A stretch of DNA of 64,000 nucleotides from positions 3,527,786-3,591,785 of the forward strand of contig CM067572.1 of NCBI GenBank assembly GCA_034336665.1, written 5' to 3'. Made by a program: the position numbers and the translations under genes. Of the stretch, positions 12,121-25,539 are shown one piece after another. The notes below the pieces were generated by a model. It had not been told where the DNA came from and made no database searches. It saw only the letters and a program-made list of their open reading frames with translations. The number at the start of each line of letters is the position of its first letter. Position 1 is the first letter of the stretch. The DNA comes from Luscinia megarhynchos (taxonomy: Eukaryota > Chordata > Aves > Passeriformes > Turdidae).

Positions 12121-14659
12121 CACAAGCCCTGGGTATCACAGGCCCTGCAGTGGGGGAGAACATCAGGTCAGTTGTCACACAACGTTGCTCTGGTGAAATT
12201 CGCCCTCCAGCCACACCAAAACCTTGTCCTCATATAAACTGCACCAGTGCCAATTTGCAGGAGCCCATGGAAATGAAAAATCAGCATTGTCTGGCAGAGG
12301 GTTCCATTGCCTCAGCTCGGGGAGCAAAACCCTTGAGAGGCTGAAGGATCTCACTTGCAATCACATGAAATCCCACCTGGCTTTGATTTGAATTGATAAA
12401 TCAGGACAGATTTTACTGGAAATTGAGCTTAGATTTGTGCAAAAAGTTTGCAAACCTCAGCCTAGACAGCAGCCTTCAACAGGCAGCATTTTCTGTGGGA
12501 CTTTAGGTTTCCTGGCAAATTTTTCAGGGCTCTGGTTTCTCATTCCTATTGCTCCTTCTCCACTATGGAACTACATGTCATGATGAGATAGAGATCTTCA
12601 GACATTCTCATTTTCTGTTAAAAGTAGCTTGGTTTAATAACACATTGTGCCTGTACCTATCCCCATTGAGAAAATTTTGAGGAAAGAATTTGTCCCATAA
12701 CTTTCAAAGAAGGTGTCAAAAGTAGATGACTGCAGAGGGGTGGCCAAATGAACATTTAATTTTTTCTTTGGTAGAAAACAGTAAAAATAAATAACCAACA
12801 CTAAGCTATTTATTTTTTGCAGTATTTAGAGATGCTGCAGTGAGGGAAAACCTACACCTCCTAGATGTGAACCCAGGATTTTTATTCCCCATATGCAGCT
12901 TTGTTCACTCTGAATCCTGTGGGTTTGAAGCCTAGGCACCTATAGATTTCCAAAATGAAACAGGAGAACAAAGAGACTGAATGCCTTCCTCATGGCAGGT
13001 TACAAACATTGATTTTCTCTTATTTTACCCAATTTGCACTTAACTTTTTCTATTAACCCTTTGATTCTGTAGTTTTACAATGTTAAGCTTAGCACAGGTC
13101 CATATTATTAGGTACAGCCTCTGGAAATCCTTCAGCTCAGTTCATCTTCCTCCCCAAAAATTGCACCTGTTTCAAGACACTTTAAAACACAGGTACCAAC
13201 TTTTACTATTTTATATTAAATCTCAAAACCCTTGGTATTTTTCTTTCTATTAGAGAGTAGCTCTTCGATGAGTCTGGACATCTACCCAGACAAGAAAATT
13301 AGTATTTGAATGCTATGATTTGAAGTGGGGAGGAGGAGGTTGAGGGGGCTCCTCCTTGGGTGACAGTAGTGAAAAAGCAACAGTGAGCTGATTGAGATGA
13401 ATGCTGCCTTTAAAAGAACCAGAAGCATCTATTCAGTGAGAAAATAGGACTATTCCATAAAAGAGATGGGAATCAATTACAGCCTCTCATGAATACAAGG
13501 CATGAGCACTAGTTAAAGCAACAGCTCTTGACCCACAAGTATAACCTATTTCTGAACCACAGATCACTTTGTAAGAAAACATATGTCAAAACATGCATCT
13601 GAGATGCTGAAGCTCCTTTCTTCATCAGTATTGAATAAAAAAAAAAAAAAAACTCTGCAAGAATACAAATTACTTTGTGCAAAAATAAGAATGATCAGTG
13701 CAAATTACAGCTGCCCCAGTGGAAGGAGCATGCAGTACATGTAGTATTAGGTACCTTTGCCCCATGAACAAGGCTATAGCTGGAACATGACTGCCAGGCA
13801 AGGAGCAAAAGAACAGGAAAAACAAAAATAAACTCAAAAAGCCATTGGATCAGAAGCAAAGGAGATAATTTAAGATCTGATTTGGTAAATTGGGATGACA
13901 TTATGGAAGAAGTGGCTGTAAGAAAAATAGAGGATTTGCAAACCCATCAGTCCAGCCCAAGTCCCACAGATCTTTCTTCATAAGCAATGGCTTTTCTCCA
14001 ATTCAATTTCATTTGGATCAATTACCATTAGCCAGATCCAAGACTTGAGTAAGCCAAGTTGAGGGAGAAGACATTAAAACAAATAATAAAGGAATTGTAA
14101 CACACTGAAGGGGAGATGGTCAGGCTTACTAAAACCATGGACACTTCTTCAAAATCCAACACACAAATCCAGCATTAGTAGCCTGCAAGAGAACGGGACA
14201 GTGCTCAGTTTGTATTAACTTAATAAACTAAGGAGTAGGGATTTGGAAATTACTGAAGCTGTTATTGCAACTGTTTACTTTGTATAAGCAAATAGGGGGT
14301 TAAGCTCTTACAAGAGTCTCTCCCAGGAATTGTCAAACAATTTACAATCCTGAGAAAAAAAATGCATCAATATTGGATTTGAAACCCATCTTGAGAGACT
14401 GATCAAATATGAAATCAGTCCTAGAGAGCACACTTCAGTGCAATGCCTGAGCCCTTAGATAATCCCCAACACGCTGAGACTGCCTTCCCCCTCCCTGCCA
14501 AGGGGAAAAACAGAAGGAATGAGAAAGAGAAAACTGAAGGGCTAAATCCTACACTCCAGCCACTCCAATTGAGTGAGAAAACCAGATGCCTTATTTCTAA
14601 GTGTGGAAGTGGATGAGACATCCCTCAGGTACCCAATGGCTTGCACTGAAAATCCTGCA
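12121..14659. other. Non-coding single-copy sequence
   Basis: No gene or transposon recognised. A 16-base A-run lies at 13637-13652. I see no retroposed body in front of it that would make it a retroposon tail. The open frames are under 70 codons. Confidence 0.55.
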
Positions 14660-15180
14660 TTGGGTCTAAGGTCTTAGCTGTTAGTAATAATTACATAAAT
14701 AGTCTAACAATTACAAATGTCATGAATTAAACTTATTGCATTGCCCTTATAATATTTAATACATATTTTGGCCATAAATTGAAATCTATTTAACCTTATA
14801 TGGGTTTGGAAGGAGTTTGAGTCATATTCTTTTTGAAAGGCCAGTGTGATTTTTGGTCCCATCAGAAGGCTGGGGAAGACAGGAATTCCAGTGCAATCTT
14901 TCTGGCTTTAATTTGAGCTGAAGACACCTGAGGTGAAAAAGTCACAAGTACGTTTGTAGTCCAAATCAGGAGGAATTACACACTGAGATCTAAGAAAAAT
15001 AATTTTCAGAATATTTCCGATAACAATTTAATTATTTCCTTCAGAAATTCAAAACTGAATTACCAAAGCCAGCACATCCACATAATTTGGGATAGTGTCT
15101 GAAGTCTTCATTCCTTTGCTCTTCGTTGTCTCTGCTCACAGCTTGCAATTAAATAAAATGCTATGTAAATTCAGTGCCAG
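14660..15180. other. Candidate conserved non-coding block
   Basis: AT-rich, non-repetitive, with no open frame of note. Contains CAATTA (14708-14713) and several TAAT-core sequences. Weak evidence based on texture. Confidence 0.2.
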
Positions 15181-16421
15181 CTGTTAGCAACATCATCTAC
15201 CACTGGCAAAAAAAATAGCACCAGGGAAAATTAAACTACCTGGTGTCTGATTATAATTAAAGTCCAATGGACCAGGCATGGCTGCTTCTGTGTGCATCTT
15301 TCTAAGGACCACTAGCCCCAGCTGAAGGGCAGTGCATGGCTCTGTTTCTAGTATATCCATAGGAAATGGCTGTGGAAATAATTCTGCTATTGGCAGATGG
15401 TGTTTTTTAAAAACTAAAAAGAAAAACACAGATCAAAATTCCCTACTCTTCCTGAGGTGATTTCTCAACTTGATTATTAAGTCCATTTTGCATATTGCAA
15501 AATCACACTGACTGTCACTGTAAATTTTCTCCTGTTATTGACAAACTGTTTGCACATCCAGAGAAGAGTGGACATTTTTCTAAATCCATGATTATGTATA
15601 TATATATCACCTACATCACTGACATCATCCAATAAACTTAATTGACGGCGGTTTGTCTTAACTAACCTACATTTTCAAGGTGTTGTCATGCAGAATGAAA
15701 TGTGTAAGCATTTAAAATCCACACCCCCCAGGATGGCTGGCATAGGTACAAATTCCCAGTTGTAAAGCTGAGTTATAACCCAGCCTTCCCAAGAAATGCT
15801 GATGGAATTAGTGGTGTGATTTCTGATAAGATGCCCAGGCTTCCCTTCCCTTGGTGCTGCCTCCAAGCCAGCATGTGCAGGTTTCCCAGCCACCCCCAGG
15901 ATGGTTAATCACCAGCCAGTGATGCATTTCTCTCCCTGGCTGTACAGACCAACAGGCACAGCATGTACAATGGTCCCTGCAACATCACCTCACTCTGCCT
16001 CTGCAGTTTCACCACGTGAACTTTGTTTTCCATGGCACTGGCTGATGAAAAATAATGAACAAATTTCTTATATTCCACAGACGGGGACACATCACGACAG
16101 GACTCATACCAGACTCATGTTATGATTCAAAGGAATCACACAGCTCTGCCTCACCAGAAACCACTTGGAACAGGATCATTGCTTTGGATGTGCACAAGGC
16201 AGCCCTGGAACAAATGAGCATGCCAAAATATAGCAGAGCTTAAGACACTTCTGAGCTTTTAATATCTTATTAGAGATGAGCAAATGCATCCAAGAACAAA
16301 GCACACAATTAACTGATCTTATTCCAAACCCTTCCAAAATCCATGCAGGGGAGTCCTTCTTCCCCTCCCTGCCACTGAAGCCCAGAAGACACACTATCTT
16401 AGAAACTGTGCTGCAGGATCC
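15181..16421. other. Non-coding single-copy sequence
   Basis: No gene recognised. A short TA tract lies at about 15597-15607. Several open frames of 60-78 codons overlap on both strands; none has a recognisable product. Confidence 0.55.
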
Positions 16422-16592
16422 CCCGGGTCAGCGGGTCTGGCATGGTCGCGGGGCTGGCTGCAGGGCTGGCTGCAGGCTGCGCACGGCGTGCGCTGGGGCT
16501 GCCTCGGGGGAAGCAGCACTCGCTGCATTCCACCTTCCTAATGGGCTGTGAGCAGGAACACGTTCGCTCAGACCTATTAGTGAACTTCCCGC
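16422..16592. promoter_or_regulatory. Small CpG-rich cluster
   Basis: By hand count about 13 CpG dinucleotides fall in roughly 170 bp of clearly GC-rich sequence, against a CpG-poor background. It includes a direct repeat of GGGCTGGCTGCAG (about 16451-16475). This is compatible with a small unmethylated regulatory element or promoter, or simply with a GC-rich patch. No transcript can be inferred. The overlapping open frames on both strands here result from the GC richness. Confidence 0.3.
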
Positions 16593-17917
16593 TTTGAGCC
16601 CAGACTCTTTTCTGAAAGTCATTTTTATAAAACCTAAATATCAAGTAGTTGTCATTTTGTTAACAACAGTACCTAGCGTTCTCTCTGATGAGACTTCAGC
16701 CCAGTGCATTTCCCTGCTTTTTGCATGAGAAACGAAATTCAGACATGCTATTTGCTCATTCCCCTTTAATTTTCTTTTTCCTCTTTTATTTTTTTTTTTA
16801 ATCTGTACAAAATAATGGTATGTTACGTTTGTCTGATACTGAATATGAAACAGAGTCACAACTCAGAGTTGGAAAAGCTTGTCTTAACTTTTGGCTACAG
16901 AAGCTATATTTGTTTTTGGATCACTGCATAAATGGTGTAAGATTAATACTTCCTTGGTTTCAAAAACACACTGTACAAATTTGCCTGATTCAAATGCTAA
17001 ACCTGTGAGTTGTCAGTTTAAACAAGCAGCGTGTTTCTTTCTCTTTGTCATTATCCAAAAGAAAAATAAATGATAGAACCTCCCTCCCCACTGCACTCCA
17101 AAGGGATGCATCATTCAAAAAATGACTGCCTGTAATCCACAAGTTTTGCCCAAGTATCAAAACTGTCCAAGTTTAATACTGGGGCATTCCATTCAGACAG
17201 AGACGATGACAATCAGCCTGGATTAAAAGCTGCTCTTGGGTACACAAATAGCCAACTCAAATACTGGCTTCCACTGAATCAGACTTATTAGCACACTCAC
17301 AAGACAAAAGGGCAGAAGCAGCTATCCCATGTGACTGCACTGCTCAGGCTATTGTATTTTACCCAGGCACCCTTGGAAGCAGCTGAAAATCCTGGGTTTG
17401 GCTCAAACACACCCAGAAATTGCACCGTTCCAGAGGGGTGAGGAATGTGCCCATTACCCAGCAGGTTTGCTGCAGGGGTTCATCCCCTTTGTTGACCAGG
17501 AGCCTCTGCAGGCAGCTCCCCACACCCAGGGCCCTTCAAGTGCCCCCCCAAACAGCTGGGGAACCTCCCCAAAAACCACATTTCGCTGTTGGGTCAGTGG
17601 AGCACTCCAGCCCTGGCCTGCTCTGGCTGTGCAGGACGTGGAAGGAGGTGTCCAGGCTTGGCTGTGCTCTGAGTGGAGTTCCTCCCTGGACTGTATCCAG
17701 CCAGCGCGGCTTTCCCGGCCCAGCCTCCCAAAAAACCTCCACAGAGTCCACCCCGCCAGCCTGGCAGGCAGCACGGCTCAGAATTCATCTTTTATTAAAG
17801 CACCATCAGTGACACCTTTCAGTGTGCCTGAGCATCTATTCCTACACTCAGTAAAAATCTCCCATCCAGCTCTCAGCACTATCTGTGATCGCAAGGAAAA
17901 GAAATGTTAAAATCCCT
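16593..17917. other. Non-coding single-copy sequence
   Basis: AT-rich to about 17080, then GC-richer between 17400 and 17770. The GC-rich part carries five overlapping open frames (up to 170 codons at 17398-17910, plus strand), none with a recognised domain. Simultaneous openness in many frames points to low stop-codon density rather than a gene. Confidence 0.5.
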
Positions 17918-18016
17918 CTGACTAAGACACTGGACTGGGATTAAGATAAACTTAGGTTCAGTTCTTAACTCTACCACAATATTTCCGTGGGTTTCAGCTG
18001 CCTGTGTAAAGCTACC
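17918..18016 (+). mobile_element. MIR-type tRNA-derived SINE remnant
   Basis: The order of blocks matches ancient tRNA-derived SINEs of the MIR/CORE type. It has a TAAGACACTGGACTGGGATT head, a polymerase III B-box-like GGTTCAGTTCT at 17955-17965 followed by AACTCTACCAC, and then a block near 17989-18010 resembling the MIR 'CTCAGTTTCC...TCTGTAAA' region. The expected core between them is shortened, implying an internal deletion. Old SINEs of this type are known in bird genomes at low copy. Family assignment is from memory of the consensus and is tentative. Confidence 0.5.
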
Positions 18017-18320
18017 CTGGAAATCCCAGTTTATAGAATTGCCAGAGCTGTGTAGAAACGGGAAATTTCAACTTTGGGGAATAAAGCCTCTAAATCAGAA
18101 CTGAAAACCAAAAGGCCAATGCTGCCCTTGAAACAAATACTCAGGAAAAATTCCTGGATTCTGAGACACTTAAACATATAAGTCAATATTTCATTTAATA
18201 CTTAAACTTCCTTAGGTTAAGTCCCTTCACTTTTAATTTGGATTTTAAAGCCTGAAAAACGTTAAGAGAAAAAGTTGTATTTACAAAGTTTTATTTAATA
18301 TAAACAAATGATCATATTTC

Positions 18321-18359
18321 ATGTATATATGTATGTGTATATATACATATATATATATC
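18321..18359. repeat. TA/TG-rich dinucleotide tract
   Basis: An imperfect alternating TA tract with TG interruptions, about 39 bp long. It is a degenerate dinucleotide microsatellite able to form cruciform-type structures. No function is implied. Confidence 0.85.
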
Positions 18360-19404
18360 AAAACAAGAAATATGCTGACACTGGAGAAACAAAATGGGAA
18401 AACTGAACACAGAAGTGAATTTTTAAATAAGCCACTTCAACTTTCTCATTAAAAAGTGTGGAAATATAGATGCTCCCACAAAACACTGGTGTCCTACTGG
18501 AAGATTTCTCAATGGTTTTCCCTACAGTGAGACAATATCACCATCAGGTGCTGTGTGAAGACACCAGATGTTCCTTGATATCTGCATAGTCATCTTCTTT
18601 CAGAATACAGCTGATAAATAGCACCTGATACACATTTTTTGCTTCTCATGAACCAAAAGGCCTGGGAGGGGAATGGAACCACCTTGTCTTTTCATGAAAA
18701 GGAAAAACTTCCTTGCTTACTTTATTTGTCAATCAATTTTTGGAATTTCCTAGTATTTCTAATCTCTCTCCCAGATGAGACCAAGACCTCAAGAGAGAGC
18801 TGGTGGCCACGACATGTGCTGGGATGTGCAAGAAGTGGGTTTAACTCCCTGCTCTGGATCAAACACTGGACCAAGCTGAAGATGGTTCGTGGAAAGGTAA
18901 TGCCAGCTCAGCTGGCACTCTGCAGACACACTCACCAACCAGGGTAATCACATTTTCTGTGCCTGTAACCACCACACCCAACCCTGAGGCACATTTCCAA
19001 AGGGAAACCTCAGTGCAAGAAGATCCTCATGAAAGCCTCCATACTTTCTGATAGAAAATAATTTACTTTATTCAAGCAGGAGAATCACCCACAGCTCCAG
19101 GCTGCACATTGGTTTTCCCTTGAGGCCACATCTTTCTCCTTAGGAATCAGCTATTTATCAGTTTCTCCCAGTGCCCTGGACTAAGAGTGACCATCCAGAG
19201 CTGGGACTGCTCTGCTCACCCTCCCTGCGCTCTACACTTCTGCTGCCTCTGGAAAGAGTCTTCTCCCTTCACCAGCAGTGCTTCACAAGCTCCTGGAGGA
19301 TTGGTTTTTAGCAGCAGATGGCAGATGTGGGGATGCTCACCTGAGCCTTCCCCAGAGACCTGGCAGCTAAAAGAGTTTATGGCCAAACTTCAGCAGAGCT
19401 GCTC

Positions 19405-19465
19405 CAGCCGGCTCCCGGGCAGGAACGCGCACACGGCGCTTCTGTTTCTCCTCGCTCATTCGGGC
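19405..19465. other. Short CpG cluster
   Basis: About eight CpG dinucleotides in 60 bp, in a locally GC-rich stretch surrounded by CpG-poor sequence. Too short to call a CpG island. It could be a methylation-protected site or chance. Confidence 0.3.
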
Positions 19466-22439
19466 TCCATATGTGAAAACCCAGGGTGTAAAAAAACAGA
19501 GCCTGATCTAAATATTGCATGGCCAAGCCCGGCAGCTAAGCCATCATTAGGTGTTGACTTGACAAATTTTCTGGGGTCGATACCTGTGTAGTCTTTCCTA
19601 TAAAGCAAGCCAGCTTGTTTCTCTCTTCTTGTGTTGCAGGCCAGTTTTAAACCTCCCTGAAGACTTTATTTGTAAGATGTGCCTTTGCTTATGGAAAAGT
19701 AACACGTGCAGACAAAATAACTGTTTTTCAGGTTTGATACTCAAGCCCAGCTGAAACTAATCAAAACTCTGAGATCTTTGGACTGTGGAAGGGCAAAACT
19801 CCTAATGAAGACGGATGTTGGACAACAGGGGGAATGAAAGGGTATCTGGTCTCATCTATACCACAGGGTGGATTTCCCAAGAGAATTAAAGTGATTGAGT
19901 TTTGTCCTTTTTAAATATTATCCTTCTATTTCTTCCACTTAAGTCATCTCACATGTGTGCTTTTCCCTGTTTCCTTCAAGGTCTGCAAAAGATGCTCGTG
20001 CTTCTTTGCTTTGAGGGATATAACTGGGAAATCTTAGTCTCTCCTCTTTCACAGAAAAAGGTACTTGTCATTAGCTTTGAAGATTTACTCAGTGACATGG
20101 CCAGCTCAGCCAGGTCCTACTTCTGCACTCATTTACATGTGACACAAGCTCAGCTCCCACTCAAACACCTAAAGGAAAATTGTAATTTCTCTGCAGTGAC
20201 AAGATCCATGGGTTTTGTTGTGGGAAGTGTGTAAAAATGAGAAAAGCAGCTCAGTGCCACAAACAGCCCATCCCAGGGCTAAGTGAGACCAGAGCCTTTT
20301 TCAATACATATTGTTGAAACTGATGTCCCACATCTGTCCTAGCTAAAGATAGAGAAAAACCTTGTGTTCCACAAGATGTGGGCATGGCAGTGGCATCTCC
20401 CTTTCCACCCCAACTCTTGGATCCACTCATGCCCTAAAACACATCATTTCACTACACTTGTTATATCAGCTTTTATTGTTCCACATTCTATTGACCATAA
20501 AACGATCCAATCCTTTAAAAAAGGAAAATAAGTAAAAATAATGGAATTTGTCTCTGCCACTGAAGAACACCAGAGTTTTACCAGGAAAACTTTAATAAAT
20601 AAAGGCCCTTGTCCCCACCCTGCCTTGCCATTTGCAGTTTCCCAGTTGCCTTAACGCCTAATCTTCAGTCTCCATGAAACCAGATGGTTAAACAATTAGA
20701 TAAATCACGGGCATTGCTTACTTTGTCTCTTCTGTGAGCACCAAACAATAAATCTCACAACTTTCTAGCCACGAAAGCCACAGTGAATGCCCAGCCCCAG
20801 CTCAGCAGCTGGACTCCTATTTCCTGGGCCTGCAGAAGATAGAAAATATCACATTTCTACCTCATTCGACCCTTTCAATATCCCTGTCACGCTTCATTGC
20901 TTTACAAGGCATCATTTCACTGTTGCAACAAAGATTACAGGGAATCTAACAGGTAAGGCCCCAAGCAAACACGGAGCAGAGCAGACCCAAACAGGAGGCA
21001 CAAGGACTTCATGTCTTATCTACTCCCCATCTTGGCATTTCTAACCACAAGGACTGCCCTGCTGACAGCCCTGCCTGTCCCCAGGCAATGAATCTGTAAT
21101 AAGATATACACACACAACAAATAATAGAGGTGCTTTGTTGTGTTTGGGGTTTGGGGTTTTTTTTTCTGAAAAAGTATATACTGAGGTAATTAAATTGCTA
21201 ACATGATGGATGGCCTCATTTTATATTTGAATTCAAAGTGACTTGCTGTAACATATAAAAAAGTGACTTGCTGCAAAAAAAAGGATAATGATATAACATA
21301 CACTGAAATAGAAATATGGATATTTTCCTTGAATTTTGAAGAATCAAACTTTGATGCTCTTGCAATGACAATATATAACATTTGCATGTTTTACCCCAAA
21401 TCCTAGAGCATTTGGACGTATTAAGTAACTCAAAAGTAGAGAAACTGAGATATTGTGAGGTTTCAATGTATTTCAGATAACACAGGAAAAAAAACTTAGA
21501 AAAAAAAATCAAAGGGAGAAGGAGACTATTTATTTAAGCCCTGCAAAATAAGATATTGTATATGGCTTTGGCAGTATCACCTGTAGTTAAAGCTGTACAA
21601 ATTCCTATTTGCAGATCTCATTTTCAGCTGTACTAACCTAAAGATATTCAAAGAGTACCACATCAATACCACTGTCACATCATCGTGATATGGGAAAATT
21701 GTCTGATTTCCTCATCCCCCTTTCTCTTATACCACAGGAAAAAAATAAGAAGCATTGACCAGCAGCTAAAAATATTTCAGAATAGCTTCAAGACTTTCAT
21801 TAAACAAATGAAGGATTTGATGTCATGTTTGGAGGCCTCTATTAATGGGAAGTTTGGGTTGTAATGCAATATAATTTAGGAGATCTAACTTTGTATTTGT
21901 CCTCTTTCTGTGAGGAATTTGTGATCCATACCATAAGATGTGGAAGCATTGGCCAGCAGCCACGAAAGTATTAAATGTAAATGGCTTGTTACCTCAGCAG
22001 TTATTTGCTGTGCAGCAATGCTGGGTTTAAAAATCCACTCCAAAACCCTGTAAATCCTTGGGTATATTTTCTTGCTTTTGCCTGACACTCATAGAGTTAA
22101 CAGGCAAGACATTTCAATAAAACTTCCATACAAAGGAGCTAAGATGTTAAAAACTCACTGTTCACATCTGTTCATCATTTCATTGTGTGGCCACACGTTA
22201 GATAACCATGCGTACTGGTAAGAGCACAATACCCAGCCCTGACCTCAGCTGTGACATCAAACAAGCACACAGGGGAATTATTCCAGGCTTTTGGCATCAG
22301 TGTGGTTGACTTTCAAAAGGGGGGAGCAGAAAAACTCTGCCTGACGAGTGGTGAAACTGCAGGATTAGCAACCAACTTTTATCAGCCCTTTGCTGTGGGT
22401 TTTTTGCAATAGGAAAATGTGAGCATGTAAATAGGTCCA

Positions 22440-22600
22440 TCCCCTAAAATTAGGCCAACATCATAACAGGGCAGTTAACTAACCTGTAATTACACTGTCA
22501 CTTGCATTAACTCCATCACCCGCTAATAGAGTAAGTTATAGTGGAAGCAGCCAATGTTGTTAGGAGGGTTATTTATTTTATGCCCTAATTAATCAGTACT
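22440..22600. other. Candidate conserved non-coding block
   Basis: Contains TAATTA (22487-22492) and TAATTAAT (22586-22593), with other A/T-rich motifs between and no open frame of note. Enhancer-like texture; conservation untested. Confidence 0.3.
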
Positions 22601-25539
22601 GACACTGAACCACATCCTTCCTCCTTCCTCATTATTTAAATCACCCATTTATATGGATGAGCCCCTTTGCTTTGTGCATTTCATTAATGCCTCCACATGC
22701 TCCCACAAGGAAAGTGGCGGGCGCTGTTCCGGCGAGGGGGCAGCAGAAACGCCTGGAGGGTGCTCTGCTCTCCCAACCTTTATTCCCTGGCAAGGGCAGT
22801 GGGAAGTCAATGGGGCTGAGTGTCTGGGTTCTCAGGAGTTTGGTCCTCTTGCAGAGAAAAGGAAGAAGCAGCTTCCCTGGGCTGGTACAGTTTCAAGTGT
22901 TTACTACTTGAGGAGACAGAGCAGGACATCTTTTGGGAGGGCATTGTCACACAAGGAAACCTTTGCTGCAAGGCAGGCACATGCTTAAGTGATTTCCTGA
23001 ATCAAGGTCCTGATCCTAAAATTGGAAGTGACAGGTAGAAGTTCCCTTACCCCCCAATCACCCATCCTGAGGCTGCGAGTGAAACAGAGAAGTAAAAACT
23101 ACTTGGTCTGCAGGGTGGAGATCAAAGCTTGGTGGGTTTAAACTGACTAGAAGGCAACTTGGAAAATTGAAATTCAGAATATCTTCTGCAGGGCTTTATG
23201 TAGGGGTACACAGTCTCTTATAGTTCCTCTAAACTTTGGGGGATTTTTGTCCCCGTGTTTTGAAGGGTTTACCTCTGCAGTACTTCATAGCAGAGCAGCC
23301 AAAACAGTCTGAATCAAAGTAGTTTTGATGGAACTGTTTAAAGCCAATTTTTTTTACACTCATTCATTTTACACTGCCCTTTTCCCAAGCTGTTTCTGAG
23401 TGCACATCTCCCAGGTAGACGCTGCTGCACACATGTAGACTCTGCAGAGCCACTTGAAAAGGCTACCAGAATTCTTTAAGTGACTACTAACTTGTTCAAA
23501 CAAAATGCACAGATGGGCTCACATGAATGACTCTCACCTGATGCAAGCAGCCTCCCTGGGGCTCTCTTGGAAGGTCAACAAGGAGATGGGAAACCTGGCT
23601 GAGCACCAGGACAGAGCCAGTCTGGGCCCCAGGAGACACCCCCTCACAATTTCCATGCTCTGCTGCCCTGCCTGGCATCACAGCTAAAGAAGTCTAACAT
23701 TGGAAAAAACACCCCAACCCTCTTTAAGTTGTTATTCTGCTTCCTGCCTTCAACACAAGCAGCTCCTGACACAGTTCAGTCACTTCCAAAGTGGGGCTGA
23801 GGCCTGAAAATTCAGAACTCACAGGGGATGGAGAGAAGGATGCATAGCCAGGATTGGGAAAGCTTTAATGGTGTAGCACTGTCCAAAACCAGCTGGGCAG
23901 GATAATGGAGAATGTCTTGCACCCCAGAGGAGCAAAATCTGAGCCCAGCCCATTCAGGATTCCCTATATCCCCTCCAGGATGTCCAGGAGCCTCTGACAC
24001 CTCTCCAGACCACACCATGCTGCCTGGGGCAGGGACACCTGGAAACTCAGACTCGTAGGTCAGACTGGTTATTGACACACTCTGGAAGCTGCTCTTTCTA
24101 AAAGAAGACAAATGGCACAAGGCTGTGCATACTTTACTTGAGTAAAGCTCAAACACAGCTTTGGTGGGCTTTCAGAGGACAAAAACCAGTTGCACGATTT
24201 ACTTCAAAGCTGACAAACGTGATCCTACTTGCAACAGTAACAAAGGGATTTTTATAACCTGGAAAGGGAATTTTTAACCTGGAGTAAACTGAGATGATCT
24301 AGTTCAATAAAATATTTTAAAACATTGTGAACCATATTATTAATGTGGATAACATTCTTGTTTTGGGTGAGACATGTGCAGTGTTACCAGTGCAGTTTTC
24401 AAGCAGCAGCTCCATGCCATCACTGGCAGCTGCAAACCAACACAACTCTCAAAAACGAGGAAACATTATCCAGTGCCACATTCTGAAACCAAAGGCCATG
24501 TACAGCTCCATTAACTTGTGGTTCAAGGCCAATAATTAAGCCATCCAGGTTCCATCCAAATATTTTTCTGACTCCCCAAACATTTTGCCAAACCATGAAC
24601 TAATTTTCACCACGAAGGCTTTCTTGGATTTAGCACATATTTGGAGACAGTTGCTCACTCGGCAGAGCTCCAGGGGCTCTCGAAACCTCGTGGTGCAAAC
24701 TGGGCAAAAGTTGCCAAGTGTGTATTGTCCCATGAAACCTGGTGTGTCAGAAACCATATAAACCAAACCAAAGCTGTACAACTTTTCCATGGAGTTTGTA
24801 CCCAAAGATATACGAGATCCTGTTGCCCAGACTGTGAAATGTTGCTCAGACAAATCAGATTTTGTCCATCCTTCCCTGTTGCCTTCTGACTGTGAAAGAG
24901 GCCTTGGCCAGAATTTTCCCCTTTTTTTATTTTGTGTGAAAGCCCTCATCTTAGGTGTTTATTAGCAAGAACAAAAATGATGAGCCTTCAGTGGGTGTCA
25001 GGATGATGATCCTTCCTGGCCAAAGCCCAGGAGTTTAATTTGGGTGTCCGATCACACTGTCTTTTAACTCCCTTTTTTCCAGTCACAAAGATCTGGGCAT
25101 TTAAGGTATATTACTATTAGAACACACAAAATCTACCTCACACATGAATGTCCACTTAAACCATCTGAGAAGGAAAACATTTAAGGTCTGACATCTTTGG
25201 AACAGAGCAGAAATCAAAAACTCTGAAACCAACCAAGTGCCCCATCCTGCTCTCATTTCAGTCAACAGCTCTGGTCCCAATGGCTCAGCGCTGACAACTA
25301 TGAGAGTTGCCAAAGAAATGCACATTAATTATCATTACTGTGTCTGTTATTGTATAACAGACTGTGATTCTGTACTTTATCTCCTGGACCATTATCTCCT
25401 GCCATGTGATCTAAGTGTTGATACTGCTAATGTAAAGGAACACAGAACAGTAGTCATTTATCCTGCAAAAGACCTCGTGCTTTTCTTGTTCTATCAATCA
25501 TTAAACAAGTAATGTCTTTTGTGTTATTGCCTTGACATT
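22601..25539. other. Non-coding single-copy sequence
   Basis: No gene recognised. Open frames up to 137 codons (24536-24949, minus strand) have no known domain. A small GC-rich spot lies at 22715-22745. A two-copy tandem unit at 24242-24282 is listed separately. Confidence 0.5.
24242..24282. repeat. Two-copy tandem duplication, 20-21 bp
   Basis: Two adjacent units, 24242-24262 and 24263-24282, share AAAGGGA, a T-run and AACCTGG, with small indel differences. It is a local slippage duplication. Confidence 0.85.

Larger units (their letters stand above)
18017..22439. other. Non-coding sequence with minor repeats
   Basis: No gene accepted. Open frames up to 134 codons (19187-19591, plus strand) lack recognisable domains. 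Minor structures are a TA-rich tract (18321-18359), a CpG cluster (19405-19465) and a 14-bp direct repeat AAAGTGACTTGCTG at 21235-21248 and 21260-21273. Confidence 0.5.

Noticed and set aside
13637..13652. A-run as a retroposon tail
   Set aside because: No recognisable element before it.
17398..17910. 170-codon plus-strand open frame and four overlapping frames
   Set aside because: Several frames on both strands are open together in GC-rich sequence, which indicates low stop density, not coding.
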